This document shows, one piece after another, positions 18,145 to 26,483 of a stretch of DNA of 64,000 nucleotides. Position 1 is the stretch's first letter, and every line of letters starts with the position of its first letter. The translations under genes and the position numbers were made by a program. A model generated the notes under the pieces. It saw only the letters and a list, made by a program, of their open reading frames with translations, ran no database searches and had not been told where the DNA came from. The stretch comes from CAUZIB01 sp963663925 (GTDB lineage Bacteria > Acidobacteriota > Vicinamibacteria > Vicinamibacterales > UBA8438), in NCBI GenBank assembly GCA_965237405.1, contig OZ250139.1, positions 3,286,001 through 3,350,000 of the forward strand, given 5' to 3'.

Positions 18145-19191
18145 ATGCTTAGTCTGGTCAGTGAGGTGCTCTCAGAGTCCTGGGGGCCTCTGCGGCTTCT
18201 CAGCTCGTATTTCTTCCTGGCCATGTCCGGGACCGTCTTCGTGGCCCTCGCGACGTGGCGCCTTCTCCCCTCTCTCTGGGGCTATCTTCCAACGGACCGC
18301 GGCCGCGCGCATGCGATCGAGGCCGCGGCCAGTGTCGGCAAGCCACTCGGGGCAGGCGTCATCCTGATCGCCATCTTCGTTCTGTCGGTCATCGTGTTCG
18401 TTCCGTATGCGCCCCAGATCTACGGCGTGCTGCCGCTGATCATCGTGGCCGCGATCGTCGGCTTCGTTGACGATCGGTCCGGGGGGCTGAGCGAGCTCAC
18501 CCTCGGCGTGTGGGACCTCGCGCTCTCGCTCCTCGCTGCGTGCCTGCTGTTCGGGCTGACACCGGCGACCATCTGGATCCCGTTCACATCCAAGACGGTC
18601 GTGCTTCCGGTCTGGCTCACCATCGTCGCATTCACGGGCGTGATCTGGGTTTCGATCAACGCGGTGAACTGCAACGACGGTGTGGACGGGCTGTCAGGCA
18701 GCCTGTCGGCGATCAGCATCGCCGCGATGGGGTTGCTCTTCTACACGGTGATCGGGCACGCTCCTCAGTCCGACTATCTGCTCGTCCCGCACAACCCGCA
18801 CGGGGCCGATTGGGCGCTGACCTGCGCACTCCTCGCCGGTAGTCTCTACGGCTATCTCTGGCACAATGTCCCGCCCAGCCGGGTGCTCATGGGCGATGCG
18901 GGCTCGAGGCCGATCGGCCTTTTCCTCGGTATCGTGATCGCCGCCGCCCAGAACCCGTTCCTGATCGTCTTCTGCGCCTTCATGATCCTGGCGAACGGCG
19001 GCACGGGCCTCGTCAAGGTGGCACTGTTGCGGTTCTTGAAGATCCAGGTGCTCTCCCGAGTCCGATTCCCCCTTCACGATCACGTCCGCGAGACCCTGCA
19101 CTGGTCGAGTACCCAGGTGCTCGCCCGTTTCACGCTCATCCATATCGCGCTGACCGCCATCCTTCTGGCGGTCTTGCTAAAAGTTCGCTAG
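18145..19191 (+). CDS. mraY: MraY-like phospho-N-acetylmuramoyl-pentapeptide transferase
   Basis: A 348-residue membrane protein with about ten hydrophobic segments. MraY motifs are clear: GFVDDRS (about residue 110, Asp pair), NAVNCNDGVDGLSGSLSA (about 170, the NxxDGxDGL loop), MGDAGSRPIG (about 250) and PLHDHVRE (about 312, close to the PLHHHFE loop). MraY transfers phospho-MurNAc-pentapeptide to undecaprenyl phosphate to make lipid I. It stands alone among IS remnants, without the mur/ftsW neighbours expected of the housekeeping gene. It is therefore either a paralogue or displaced. Its TAG stop lies in the CTAG target of the MITE that follows. Confidence 0.85.
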   Translation: MLSLVSEVLSESWGPLRLLSSYFFLAMSGTVFVALATWRLLPSLWGYLPTDRGRAHAIEAAASVGKPLGAGVILIAIFVLSVIVFVPYAPQIYGVLPLIIVAAIVGFVDDRSGGLSELTLGVWDLALSLLAACLLFGLTPATIWIPFTSKTVVLPVWLTIVAFTGVIWVSINAVNCNDGVDGLSGSLSAISIAAMGLLFYTVIGHAPQSDYLLVPHNPHGADWALTCALLAGSLYGYLWHNVPPSRVLMGDAGSRPIGLFLGIVIAAAQNPFLIVFCAFMILANGGTGLVKVALLRFLKIQVLSRVRFPLHDHVRETLHWSSTQVLARFTLIHIALTAILLAVLLKVR

Positions 19192-19276
19192 CAGCCCGTG
19201 GTGAAAGTCCTGCGCGGCACCAAGGGCGGTGCGGCGCCCGGCTGGCTGCAACAGGACTTTCACCACGGGCTGCTAG
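19188..19276. mobile_element. 81-bp MITE with 21-bp perfect inverted repeats, flanked by CTAG
   Basis: CTAG at 19188-19191 and 19273-19276 bracket an 81-bp element. Its 21-bp ends, starting CAGCCCGTGGTGAAAG, are perfect inverted repeats around a 39-bp unpaired centre. No gene is inside. The CAGCC terminus and CTAG duplication match the IS1182 element at 29.4-31.0 kb. It could also act as a terminator for mraY. Confidence 0.75.
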
Positions 19277-19290
19277 GGGGTGTGCACATA

Positions 19291-19878
19291 GTGAGTCATG
19301 GTCAGCTAGGAGTCGTCTGCGCGGCCCTACTCCTCGGCGGGTGCGCCACTTCTAGGACGGTAGCGTTGGCGACGGCACCGTCTGGGGAGTGGCGCGGATT
19401 GATAGTCGCCGCGGAGCATCGGTGCGCTCCGTATCGCAGTGATGAGTACGCATATCCGCAGGCCGTCGAAGACGACATCATCCAGCGGCTCGGCGGCCTC
19501 TTCAGTCCCTATACGGGCGAGGTGTTTGATTCGAAGGGGGACACCGATATCGAACACGTTGTGGCGCGGTCCGAGGCGCACGACAGCGGGCTGTGCCGCG
19601 CCGATGCCGCGACCAAACGGGCGTTCTCACGCGACCTGCTGAATCTCACGCTGGCGAGTCCGCGCGTGAACCGAAACCAAACGGGCGCGAAGGATGCTGC
19701 CGAGTGGCAGCCTGACGCGAATCAGTGCTGGTTCGCGCAGACCGTCGTAGACGTACGCCGAGCCTACCGGCTGACGATCGATCGGCGTGAGGCCGCCGCG
19801 CTCGATCGTAGCGACGCGGGGCCGGCAGGGCCACAGATACTGGTATTGACCGGTATTCCACGATGGCATAGGCTGTAG
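19291..19878 (+). CDS. HNH endonuclease family lipoprotein (DUF1524-like)
   Basis: The GTG at 19291, just after the MITE, gives a lipoprotein signal (VVCAALLLGGCATS, cleavage before Cys). The mature part has GEVFDSKGDTDIEHVVARSEAHDSGLC with the catalytic His, and LLNLTLASPRVNRNQTGAKDAAEW, typical of the DUF1524/GmrSD-type HNH fold. It should be anchored outside the cytoplasm and may degrade extracellular or entering DNA. An upstream ATG frame (19198) runs through the MITE and is not used. The stop codon lies inside a palindrome. Confidence 0.78.
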   Translation: MSHGQLGVVCAALLLGGCATSRTVALATAPSGEWRGLIVAAEHRCAPYRSDEYAYPQAVEDDIIQRLGGLFSPYTGEVFDSKGDTDIEHVVARSEAHDSGLCRADAATKRAFSRDLLNLTLASPRVNRNQTGAKDAAEWQPDANQCWFAQTVVDVRRAYRLTIDRREAAALDRSDAGPAGPQILVLTGIPRWHRL

Positions 19879-19887
19879 CCTATGCCA
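19864..19887. promoter_or_regulatory. Inverted repeat, terminator of HNH gene or VapBC operator
   Basis: TGGCATAGGCT GT AGCCTATGCCA has 11-bp arms and a 2-bp centre. It covers the stop of the HNH gene and ends 18 bp before the VapB ATG. The short centre suits a protein-binding operator better than a terminator loop, and there is no T-run. Confidence 0.55.
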
Positions 19888-19904
19888 TACATACGAGTAC
19901 CACG

Positions 19905-20147
19905 ATGACCGGACTCGAACGTCATGTCCGCTTATTTCGTAATGGCCGAAACCAAGCGCTCCGTATTCCCAGAGAGTTTGAGATCGAAGGGGATGAGGCG
20001 ATCCTGAGAAAAGAACGGGACCGCCTGATCGTGGAGCCGGTTCGCAAAGGGCGGCTCCTGGCCCTGCTCAGCACGCTCGGCCCTCTAGGCGAGCCGTTTG
20101 CGGCGGCGGACGACGATCTGACACCGCTGGACGATATAGAGCTCTGA
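19905..20147 (+). CDS. vapB: VapB-type (AbrB-fold) antitoxin
   Basis: The 80-residue protein HVRLFRNGRNQALRIPREFEIEGDEAILRKERDRLIVEPV is a swapped-hairpin AbrB/MazE DNA-binding domain, followed by an acidic tail (FAAADDDLTPLDDIEL) that should bind the toxin. The VapC GTG follows 2 bp after its stop. Autoregulation through the palindrome at 19864-19887 is likely. Confidence 0.87.
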   Translation: MTGLERHVRLFRNGRNQALRIPREFEIEGDEAILRKERDRLIVEPVRKGRLLALLSTLGPLGEPFAAADDDLTPLDDIEL

Positions 20148-20149
20148 CC

Positions 20150-20557
20150 GTGCCGCGGCGCTATCTGCTGGACACCAACATCCTGGCGGATCTGATCCGT
20201 GATCCACAGGGGCCAGTGGCGCAGCGTATCTCCGCGACCGGGGAGAGCATGATCTGCACCAGCATCGTCGTCGCTACGGAGCTTCGCTTCGGCGCCGAAA
20301 AGTCCGGATCCTCAACACTCGCCGATCGGATTGATCTCCTGCTCTCGGCGTTGGAGATCTTGCCGCTAGAGACCCCTGCCGACCGTCACTATGGAGCGGT
20401 CCGCCAGCAGTTGGCGCGCCAAGGTACACCCATTGGCCCCAATGACCTGTTGATCGCCGCGCAGGCGCTCGCACTGGATCTCACGGTCGTGACGGCGAAT
20501 GTACAGGAGTTTTCCCGCGTACCTGGTCTAGGGGTCGAGAACTGGCTATCCGAATGA
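20150..20557 (+). CDS. vapC: VapC-type PIN ribonuclease toxin
   Basis: The 135-residue PIN protein shows RRYLLDTNILADLI (first Asp), VATELRFGAEKS (Glu), IGPNDLLIAAQAL (Asp) and TVVTANVQEFSRVPGL (the last position is N where many have D). Length and order match VapC/FitB toxins that cleave initiator tRNA or rRNA. It has a GTG start and is coupled to the antitoxin just upstream. It appears intact. Confidence 0.88.
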   Translation: MPRRYLLDTNILADLIRDPQGPVAQRISATGESMICTSIVVATELRFGAEKSGSSTLADRIDLLLSALEILPLETPADRHYGAVRQQLARQGTPIGPNDLLIAAQALALDLTVVTANVQEFSRVPGLGVENWLSE

Positions 20558-20835
20558 CATCTCGCGCGTGCGCGATCCTCCCGACGATCCACCGCTGCAC
20601 CAGCGACACGCGGGCGTACCTAATCGACATTGCAGAACGGTGTTGTCAATCACGTTAATTCAGCAATACCGTTTCGCAACGCCTAACCCTTGCAAATACG
20701 TTCGGGGCGAGAGCGTTGCACAACCGTTCCTTTCTGCAAGCTGTCCTAGGACCGTGGTGCCGAGTGCCAGGTGCAGGTGCTCGCGTAGAACAGCCGTGCC
20801 AATTGCGAGGGCGATCTGGTCCTGAAGTGCCGACA

Positions 20836-21793
20836 ATGGAGTTGATGGAGTTGATCGCCCGCGCACCGTGGCGCGAAGCCGTCACGTACCGGGAGACGTG
20901 GCCCCACGAGTACGTGGTCATCAACCGAGATGGACAGCAGGAGCTGCTGGCCGCGTTCTGCGAGCGCATCAGCCGAGGCGAGGGTGTCGAATGCCAGTTT
21001 TTCCATCAGCACCGCACGTACCTCTTCCTGGGCGACTACAAGTACTGGACGATGATGGAATGCACCGACATAGATTTGGAGGTCAGCGACGAGGTCCTCA
21101 ACCGTGCGCTTCTGTACAGGGACCGCCGGGACTTCGTGATTCGGGCGGGCGATACGGGGATAAGAGTAGAGAGTGAGAAGGACGAGCCGATGACGGAGAC
21201 GAGCGAGCACGACACGCTGTTGGCCCATCTCGCGTGGAAGCTGTCCGATCGCCACGAGGACATTGCGGTTGAGGCTCTCGGGTACATCTTCCGGTCCAGT
21301 CAGGCTTGCCGCGTCCTAAAAGAGATGTTGCGAGCTCGCGGCGCGGACGTTGGATCGATCGAAGAGGTCCGGACCCAGGCGACTGGGAAAGAGGGCGCGA
21401 GGCCGGATCTCGCCGGCGTCGATCGGACTGGCCTGGAACGTGTGCTGATCGAGGCGAAGTTCTGGGCCGGGCTCACCGGAAACCAGCCGACGGCCTACCT
21501 TAAACGGCTGCCGACGACTACGCCGTCGGCGCTGCTGTTCGTCGCGCCGGCCGCGCGGCTCGAAACTCTCTGGGATGAGCTGTGCCAGCGGGCCGGAGTC
21601 AACGGCCCGCGGCCCGCGGCTGAGACGTCGGAGGAGTTCCGAAGCGTCCCGACGGCCGGCGCGCGACACCTGATGCTGACCAGTTGGACGCACCTGCTCG
21701 AACGCCTCGATGGCGCCGGCGACGAGCACACCATGATCGCGGTCCAGCAACTGCGAGGGCTGACCAAGATGAAGACCGAGGACGCATTCCCCC
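20836..21793 (+). pseudogene. PD-(D/E)XK nuclease-like protein, 3' end lost to an IS
   Basis: From ATG 20836 one frame joins two modules. Residues 1-118 (MELMELIARAPWREAVTYRETWPHEYVVI ... YRDRRDFVIRAG) resemble a small stand-alone conserved protein. From an internal ATG at 21190 (MTETSEHDTLLAHLAWKLSDRHED) a nuclease-like domain follows, with GARPDLAGVD and RVLIEAKFWAGLTGNQPTAYL as a D...ExK core. The frame enters the IS at 21794 and would read on to 22074. In other genomes these may be separate overlapping genes. A restriction or defence role is inference. Confidence 0.65.
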
Positions 21794-22995
21794 TGTGGGT
21801 CTCGAATTCCTTATCAGGCCGCCGCTGGCAACTGCACCAGGTCCCGGCAGTGAGATGCCCACCGTATGTTGTTGAAGTCCGCACGGGCTACCGGGTGTCC
21901 GCTCGCCACGGCGAACGGCGTGTGGCCGTCCAAGGACGCGTGGCTCCGTGCCGCGTTGTAGTAGGCCTGGAAGTCGGCGAGTTTCCGCTCCAGATCCCGC
22001 CCATTCCAGAAGAACACCTGGTCCAGAAATTCTCGCCGTATCGTGCCGATCAGGCGCTCTACAAAGGGGTGTGAGAGAGGCACGTGCGGCACCGTCTTGA
22101 TCTCATCAATCTCCAGAAGCCGAAGATTCGCCTGCCAGCGATGGGCTTCGAACAACGGGTCATGATCCGTACTGAGATGTCGCGGTGCCCCCTGCCCGTG
22201 AGTGGCGGCGTTGAACATGCGGCAGAGGCCGGGCGCGTCGACCGACCCGCGGTGTACACCGAAGCCGACCAGGCGCCGCGTGCACTGGTCCATGACCACG
22301 AGCACCCAGTAGCTCTGGAGCACGATGGACTCGCAGCGAAACAGGTCGACGCTCCAGAGACTGTCCGTCGCGTGACCGATGAACGACAACCAGGACGGCC
22401 CGGAGCCGCCCGGGGCGGGTCGATAGTGTTTCGCCAGCACGCGAGCGACGACGTTCTTGTCGATGTCGACGGCGAACGTCCGCGAGATGATGCGTGCAAT
22501 GCGTGGACAGCCGAACCGGGGATTTCGCGATTTGAGCTCAACGATCGCCCGGATGAGCGCGTCGCTCGGCCCCTTCGGTCCGGGCGTCCTCGGGCGATGG
22601 CTCGACGAGAACAAGCGCCGGTACTTCCGATGCACCAGCGCCCGATGAAACGCCAGCAGTGTCGAGGGGCGGACGCCAATGGCGACCTTTCGGAGCCTCC
22701 CCGGCCCGAGAAAGAGGGACCCGAATCCGCAGAGAAGGCGGTCGACCGTGGTCAAGTTCGGTGCCCGCTTCCGCGGTCGACGCAGGACGATCAGTTGCTG
22801 CTTCAGCAAGAGATTCTCCGCGATCACGGCTCGCACGCCGCCGGGCCGACAGAGCTTTGCGGCCGTGACGGCCAGGTGGAGCAGGGTGAGCACGACAGCT
22901 TCCATACACGCGACAGCGTAGGGCACACGATCGGCGGCACGCAACGTTGCCTTCGCCCTGCATTCAGCGAGAGAATTGGGAATTCGAGACGGACA
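21794..22995. mobile_element. Integrase-core IS element, about 1.2 kb
   Basis: The ends are similar inverted repeats: TGTGGGTCTCGAATTCC at 21794 and, reversed, TGTCCGTCTCGAATTCC at 22995. It carries one complete transposase gene and cuts the nuclease-like gene at 21793. The end sequence resembles that of the related element at 33.8 kb (TGTGGGTGGCGAATT). Confidence 0.75.
21814..22905 (-). CDS. Integrase-core DDE transposase (IS3/IS481-like)
   Basis: From ATG 22905 (MEAVVLTLLHLAVTAAKL) the protein of about 363 residues has a hydrophobic N-terminus, a basic region (LKQQLIVLRRPRKRAPNL), an HTH stretch (FGCPRIARIISRTF) and the rve core. DDE residues: SLWSVDLFRCE (Asp), LSTDHDPLF (Asp), HPFVERLIGTIRREFLDQ (Glu). 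The C-terminus (YYNAARSHASLDGHTP) is typical. It is complete and about 50-60% similar by eye to the protein at 33968-35041. An earlier in-frame start at 23034 lies outside the element. Confidence 0.82.
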   Translation of the reverse strand: MEAVVLTLLHLAVTAAKLCRPGGVRAVIAENLLLKQQLIVLRRPRKRAPNLTTVDRLLCGFGSLFLGPGRLRKVAIGVRPSTLLAFHRALVHRKYRRLFSSSHRPRTPGPKGPSDALIRAIVELKSRNPRFGCPRIARIISRTFAVDIDKNVVARVLAKHYRPAPGGSGPSWLSFIGHATDSLWSVDLFRCESIVLQSYWVLVVMDQCTRRLVGFGVHRGSVDAPGLCRMFNAATHGQGAPRHLSTDHDPLFEAHRWQANLRLLEIDEIKTVPHVPLSHPFVERLIGTIRREFLDQVFFWNGRDLERKLADFQAYYNAARSHASLDGHTPFAVASGHPVARADFNNIRWASHCRDLVQLPAAA

Positions 22996-23396
22996 GGTCG
23001 CCCACGTGCTGCACCGACCTTGTGCTCGATGCATTAGAACAGGCGCTCTACGACCGGCCCCTCAAGGGGACGGTGCTCGTTCATTACAGCGGACTGCGGG
23101 ATGCCGGATCTTTCGATACGCTACCCCTAGTAGCTCGCCGAGGCTGGGATTGCCTCTCGGTCGGCAGCCGTGGCGACACGTGCGACAATGCCCTCGCCGA
23201 GTCGGTGATCGGCTTGTACAAGACGGAGGTGATTCGACGGAAGGGCCCGTGGCGCACCCTCAAGGCCGTGGAGTTCGCCACCTTGACGTGGGTGGACTGG
23301 TTCAACACGCGACGACTGTTGGGGCCGCTCGGGGACATCCCACCAGCCGTGTTCGAAGCACGGTCAACCGATCACAGACCGTCGCATCATCGCTGA
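22996..23396 (+). pseudogene. IS3-family transposase C-terminal fragment
   Basis: TDLVLDALEQALYDRPLKG, then a frame-disturbed VHYSG stretch, then SVGSRGDTCDNALAESVIGLYKTEVIRRKGPW and VEFATLTWVDWFNTRRLL. This is the end of an IS3 (IS51-group) integrase core with its catalytic Glu. The 5' part is missing, cut at the preceding IS. Confidence 0.8.
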
Positions 23397-23896
23397 TCCG
23401 TGAGACGGCAGAGAAACCACCCGGCGACGCTCCGAAGTGGACGCCACACTTCGGAGCGGGTCATTAGGAGCTCCGGCGTTGGACGCTCATCCCGCCCGTC
23501 CAGGATCCGACGGCCCTCCAGGGCTTTTGGGGAACGCACGATCAGAACTGGAGGGTAGAGCACGACTTCGAGGAACTTCTGTCGGTCAGGAGGATTATTC
23601 GATCCGGGTGACGAGGGGGAACTGTTCACGGGGCGGCACGCAGCATGTGGTGATCTCGCCGAAGGACCTGTTCGCAGAAATCAGGGAGGGGTGTGGCACT
23701 GCGACCTTACCCCAGGAAATGCCGATGGCTTTCGTGAAGGTCATGCGCCAACCCTCTCGTCGTCACGACCCAAAGTATCGAGGCACGTGCGGAACGTGAG
23801 CGCGGCGCCGACGGCCCCGAAACTCACCGTGCGCTGGGCTCAAACCCCGATCGCCCGAGACGGTCCGACCGGTGCCGGTCAGAAACACGCGTCCGG
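23397..23896. other. Region without a recognised gene
   Basis: An open frame at 23437-23799 (+) contains EDYSIRVTRGNCSRGGTQHVVISPKDLF. I recognise neither it nor the antisense frame. The left 70 bp probably belong to the IS3 end. Confidence 0.3.
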
Positions 23897-24400
23897 TCAC
23901 GCGTGTGTTCCACCGGCAGGGTCAGCGGTCGACTCCTCGACCACGTCAGCGACACGTGCGCCGGTCAGCCGCTGGATGACCCGTGGCTCGAGGCGCAACA
24001 TGTGCCACTCGTCCCCGCCGCCGCCATAGACCACGTCGTGATCGAACACGCGGCGATCGATGACCACCTGCAACGGCTGACGATGCCCGATGGGAGGCAC
24101 GCCGCCCGGCCGGTAGCCAGTCGCCTCCTTGACGACCTCGGCCGGCGCCAACCGCAAGCGGCCCACCGCCAGCGCCGTAGCCACTTTGGCTCGTGACACG
24201 CGGCAATCGCCAGGAACGATTGCGAGGCACGCCCCGCGCGGCTCCTGCCGGTGCTCGAGCACAATCGATTTCACGATGGCCGACGCCGACACGCCCAACG
24301 TTGCCGCGGCCCGTACAACCGTCGGCGTCGCCGTGTCACAACGAACGAGCGTGGCTTCGACGTCCGTCGTCTTCAGATAGTCGGCCAGCCTGCTGCTCAT
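23897..24400 (-). CDS. YbaK/EbsC-family aminoacyl-tRNA deacylase
   Basis: A 167-residue protein matching the YbaK/EbsC (ProX-like) fold: SAIVKSIVL near residue 40 (catalytic Lys region), VPGDCRVSRAKVATAL, and the signature ATGYRPGGVPPIGH near residue 92. These enzymes hydrolyse misacylated tRNAs in trans. The protein is complete, with no signal peptide. No related neighbour is present, so it is a solitary gene between IS fragments. Confidence 0.85.
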   Translation of the reverse strand: MSSRLADYLKTTDVEATLVRCDTATPTVVRAAATLGVSASAIVKSIVLEHRQEPRGACLAIVPGDCRVSRAKVATALAVGRLRLAPAEVVKEATGYRPGGVPPIGHRQPLQVVIDRRVFDHDVVYGGGGDEWHMLRLEPRVIQRLTGARVADVVEESTADPAGGTHA

Positions 24401-24626
24401 CTACCTCTGCCGTCTGACTGCCGGTGGAGTATGCCACGATGACCCTGTCGGGATCCCGTGCGACCGGTGCGAACGCCGCGATCGTCTCTTCCGGCCAGCC
24501 GGAGCCATTTACGGTGGTCGTCGGCTCCCCCAGCCATCACCCTAGCCTCCTACGACAGTCGTCATCCCATCGGCCAGGACGGCGAACATCTCTGGCCACG
24601 GCCCGTGGTCGCCCGCGCGGGATCGG

Positions 24627-24854
24627 ACGATCACGTGGGTGAAGCAGCTCGGCCGGCGCCGTTGGAAGCAGGCGTCAGGGTACCATCGTCAGGGTCGGGT
24701 GGAGAACACGTTCTTCCGATACACGTCCATCATCGGCGATGGTCTGCGCGCCCGGAGTCCAGCTGGGCAGGGGAGTGAGGTCGTCCTCGGCTGAGCGATC
24801 CTCAATCGGATGCCCGAGTTCGGCCGACCAGTGTCATATCGCATCGGCCGGTGA
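24627..24854 (+). pseudogene. IS5-family transposase C-terminal fragment
   Basis: WVKQLGRRRWKQASGYHRQGRVENTFFRYTSIIGDGLRARS, then an in-frame TGA at 24792-24794 where Cys (LGC) is usual, then AILNRMPEFGRPVSYRIGR. The catalytic Glu (RVENTFFR) is present. Only the last third of the gene is left. Confidence 0.78.
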
Positions 24855-25047
24855 GGATCCTGTCGGTGGGCCTCGTGCGGGCCCGTGACGATTCGTGCAA
24901 CAACGCCGCGGCTGATGTCTACGAGGGACGGCGGGTAGCGATTCTGACGCGGCGAGAACGGATCAAACGGAGGACACTACTCGGGTCACACTCTCTCCTA
25001 TTGCGGGAGGGCGTCATGCCCTGGACGGGTGGGCTGGAGCGGGCAGA

Positions 25048-25338
25048 GTGAGGATTGTGCAGATCCCTGTTGAGGCACTGAGTGGCCAGGCTCTCGACGG
25101 ATTGCTCGAGGAGTTTGTGACCCGTGACGGAACAGACTACGGTGCTGAAGAGCGGACACTGGATGACAAGAAGAGCGCCGTCAGGCGTCAACTGCGCCGT
25201 GGCGAGATCATTATCGTGTTCGATCTTAATACACGGACTACTAACATCATCCTGAAAGATGAGCTTCGATTGCGCCCGTTGACGAGTTCGAGAACCAGCG
25301 ACGTAGCCGGTGATACAGCCACCCGGCGCGACGGATGA
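25048..25338 (+). CDS. UPF0270 (YheU-like) family protein
   Basis: GTG start, then IPVEALSGQALDGLLEEFVTRDGTDYGAEERTLDDKKSAVRRQLRRGEIIIVFDLNTRTTNII, closely following the UPF0270 pattern (EFVxRDGTDYG, RGExxIVFD). The family is about 70-90 residues long and its function is unknown. The last 25 codons (LRPLTSSRTSDVAGD) leave the family, probably because an IS6 fragment on the other strand begins here. Confidence 0.72.
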   Translation: MRIVQIPVEALSGQALDGLLEEFVTRDGTDYGAEERTLDDKKSAVRRQLRRGEIIIVFDLNTRTTNIILKDELRLRPLTSSRTSDVAGDTATRRDG

Positions 25339-25369
25339 TCTTAGGCGGGAATCGATGGCCGCGATAGCT
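25300..25369 (-). pseudogene. IS6-family transposase N-terminal scrap
   Basis: SYRGHRFPPKIIRRAGWLYHRLRRWF matches the N-terminus of IS6 transposases such as those at 45.5 and 62.6 kb (HRFPPEIISHAVWLYHRY). Only about 23 codons remain. Confidence 0.6.
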
Positions 25370-25457
25370 GAGGGGGGCGTTGTTGCATGAAGACCCACTG
25401 TGGGTAGCGGCGTGCCCCACGCTTCTCGGCACCTTCCGCAGGAGCCACACTGCAGGG

Positions 25458-25627
25458 ATGAAGTCGAAGGTTCATCCCACGTATAAGACGAAGTACCGCG
25501 TGGCGAACTGGCCGGCCTACAATCAGGCCCTCGTTCGCCGCGGCGATGTGACGGTGTGGTTGTCCTCGGAAGCGTTCGCGACCTGGATGCCCCGCCGGAG
25601 TGGCAGGCGAGGCGGGCAGCGGCGCTA
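25458..25627 (+). pseudogene. IS5-family transposase N-terminal fragment, cut by IS21
   Basis: MKSKVHPTYKTKYRVANWPAYNQ then GDVTVWLSSEAFATW is the start of an IS5-group transposase; a sister copy lies at 63608. The frame is broken at 25628, where the IS21 terminal repeat TGTCAAGGGCGG begins. Confidence 0.8.
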
Positions 25628-25712
25628 TGTCAAGGGCGGAGCAAAAGTAGACCGCGGTGGCGGAGGAAAAGTAGACCACCCAGCAGGTGGGGCGGCGTCG
25701 CGGAGGGAGGCC

Positions 25713-26483
25713 TCAGGACGCCGGGGCGGCTGCGGGGTGCCGGGCCTTCTTGCTGTGGGCAAGACGATAGCTCTCGCCGTTCAGCTCCAGGATGTGGACG
25801 TGATGGGTCAGCCGGTCGAGCAGGGCGCCGGTCAGCCGTTCGGAGCCGAAGATCTCCGTCCATTCGTTGAACGGCAGATTCGAGGTCACCAGCGTCGACG
25901 CCTGCTCGTAGCGCCGCGAGAAGACCTCGAACAACAGCTCGGCGCCGGTCTTCGATAACGGCACGTAGCCGAGCTCGTCGACGATCAACAGATCCTGCTT
26001 GGCGAGTTGCTTCTGCACGCGCAGTAAGTGCTTGTCATCTCTAGCCTCGAGCAGTTCGTTGACCAGGGCGGCGGCGGTGGTGAAGCGCACCCGAGCGCCT
26101 TTCTGGCAGGCCGCCAGCCCCAACGCCAACGCCAGATGCGTCTTGCCCGTACCGGAATTGCCCAACGCCAACACGTTCTCTCGGCGGTCGAGATACTCCG
26201 AACGGGCCAGTTCCAGCACCAGGCTCTTGTTCACCGACGGGATCGCGCGGAACTCAAAGGTCTCGAGACTCTTCAAGACCGGGAACTTGGCGGCCTTGAT
26301 GCGCCGCTCGGTGGCGCGCTGCTCGCGATCGAGCAGCTCCAGCTCGCAGAGTCGTAACAGATAGCGCGGACAGTCCAGCCCTTCTTGCGCGCACTGCCGC
26401 GCCACTTTGTCGTACTCGCGCAAAAAGGTCGGCAGTCGCAGCGCCTTGAGATGCGCGGCGAGCAGCACGGTCGGTTTCGCCAT
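25713..26483 (-). CDS. istB: IS21 helper ATPase IstB
   Basis: A 256-residue AAA+ protein from ATG 26483, which overlaps the istA stop (TGATG). Walker A is GNSGTGKTH (about residue 108) and Walker B is LLIVDELGY (about 168), with sensor TSNLPFNEW. IstB assembles on DNA and delivers it to IstA for transposition. It is complete; its last 43 codons are duplicated at 28.08 kb. Confidence 0.92.
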   Translation of the reverse strand: MAKPTVLLAAHLKALRLPTFLREYDKVARQCAQEGLDCPRYLLRLCELELLDREQRATERRIKAAKFPVLKSLETFEFRAIPSVNKSLVLELARSEYLDRRENVLALGNSGTGKTHLALALGLAACQKGARVRFTTAAALVNELLEARDDKHLLRVQKQLAKQDLLIVDELGYVPLSKTGAELLFEVFSRRYEQASTLVTSNLPFNEWTEIFGSERLTGALLDRLTHHVHILELNGESYRLAHSKKARHPAAAPAS

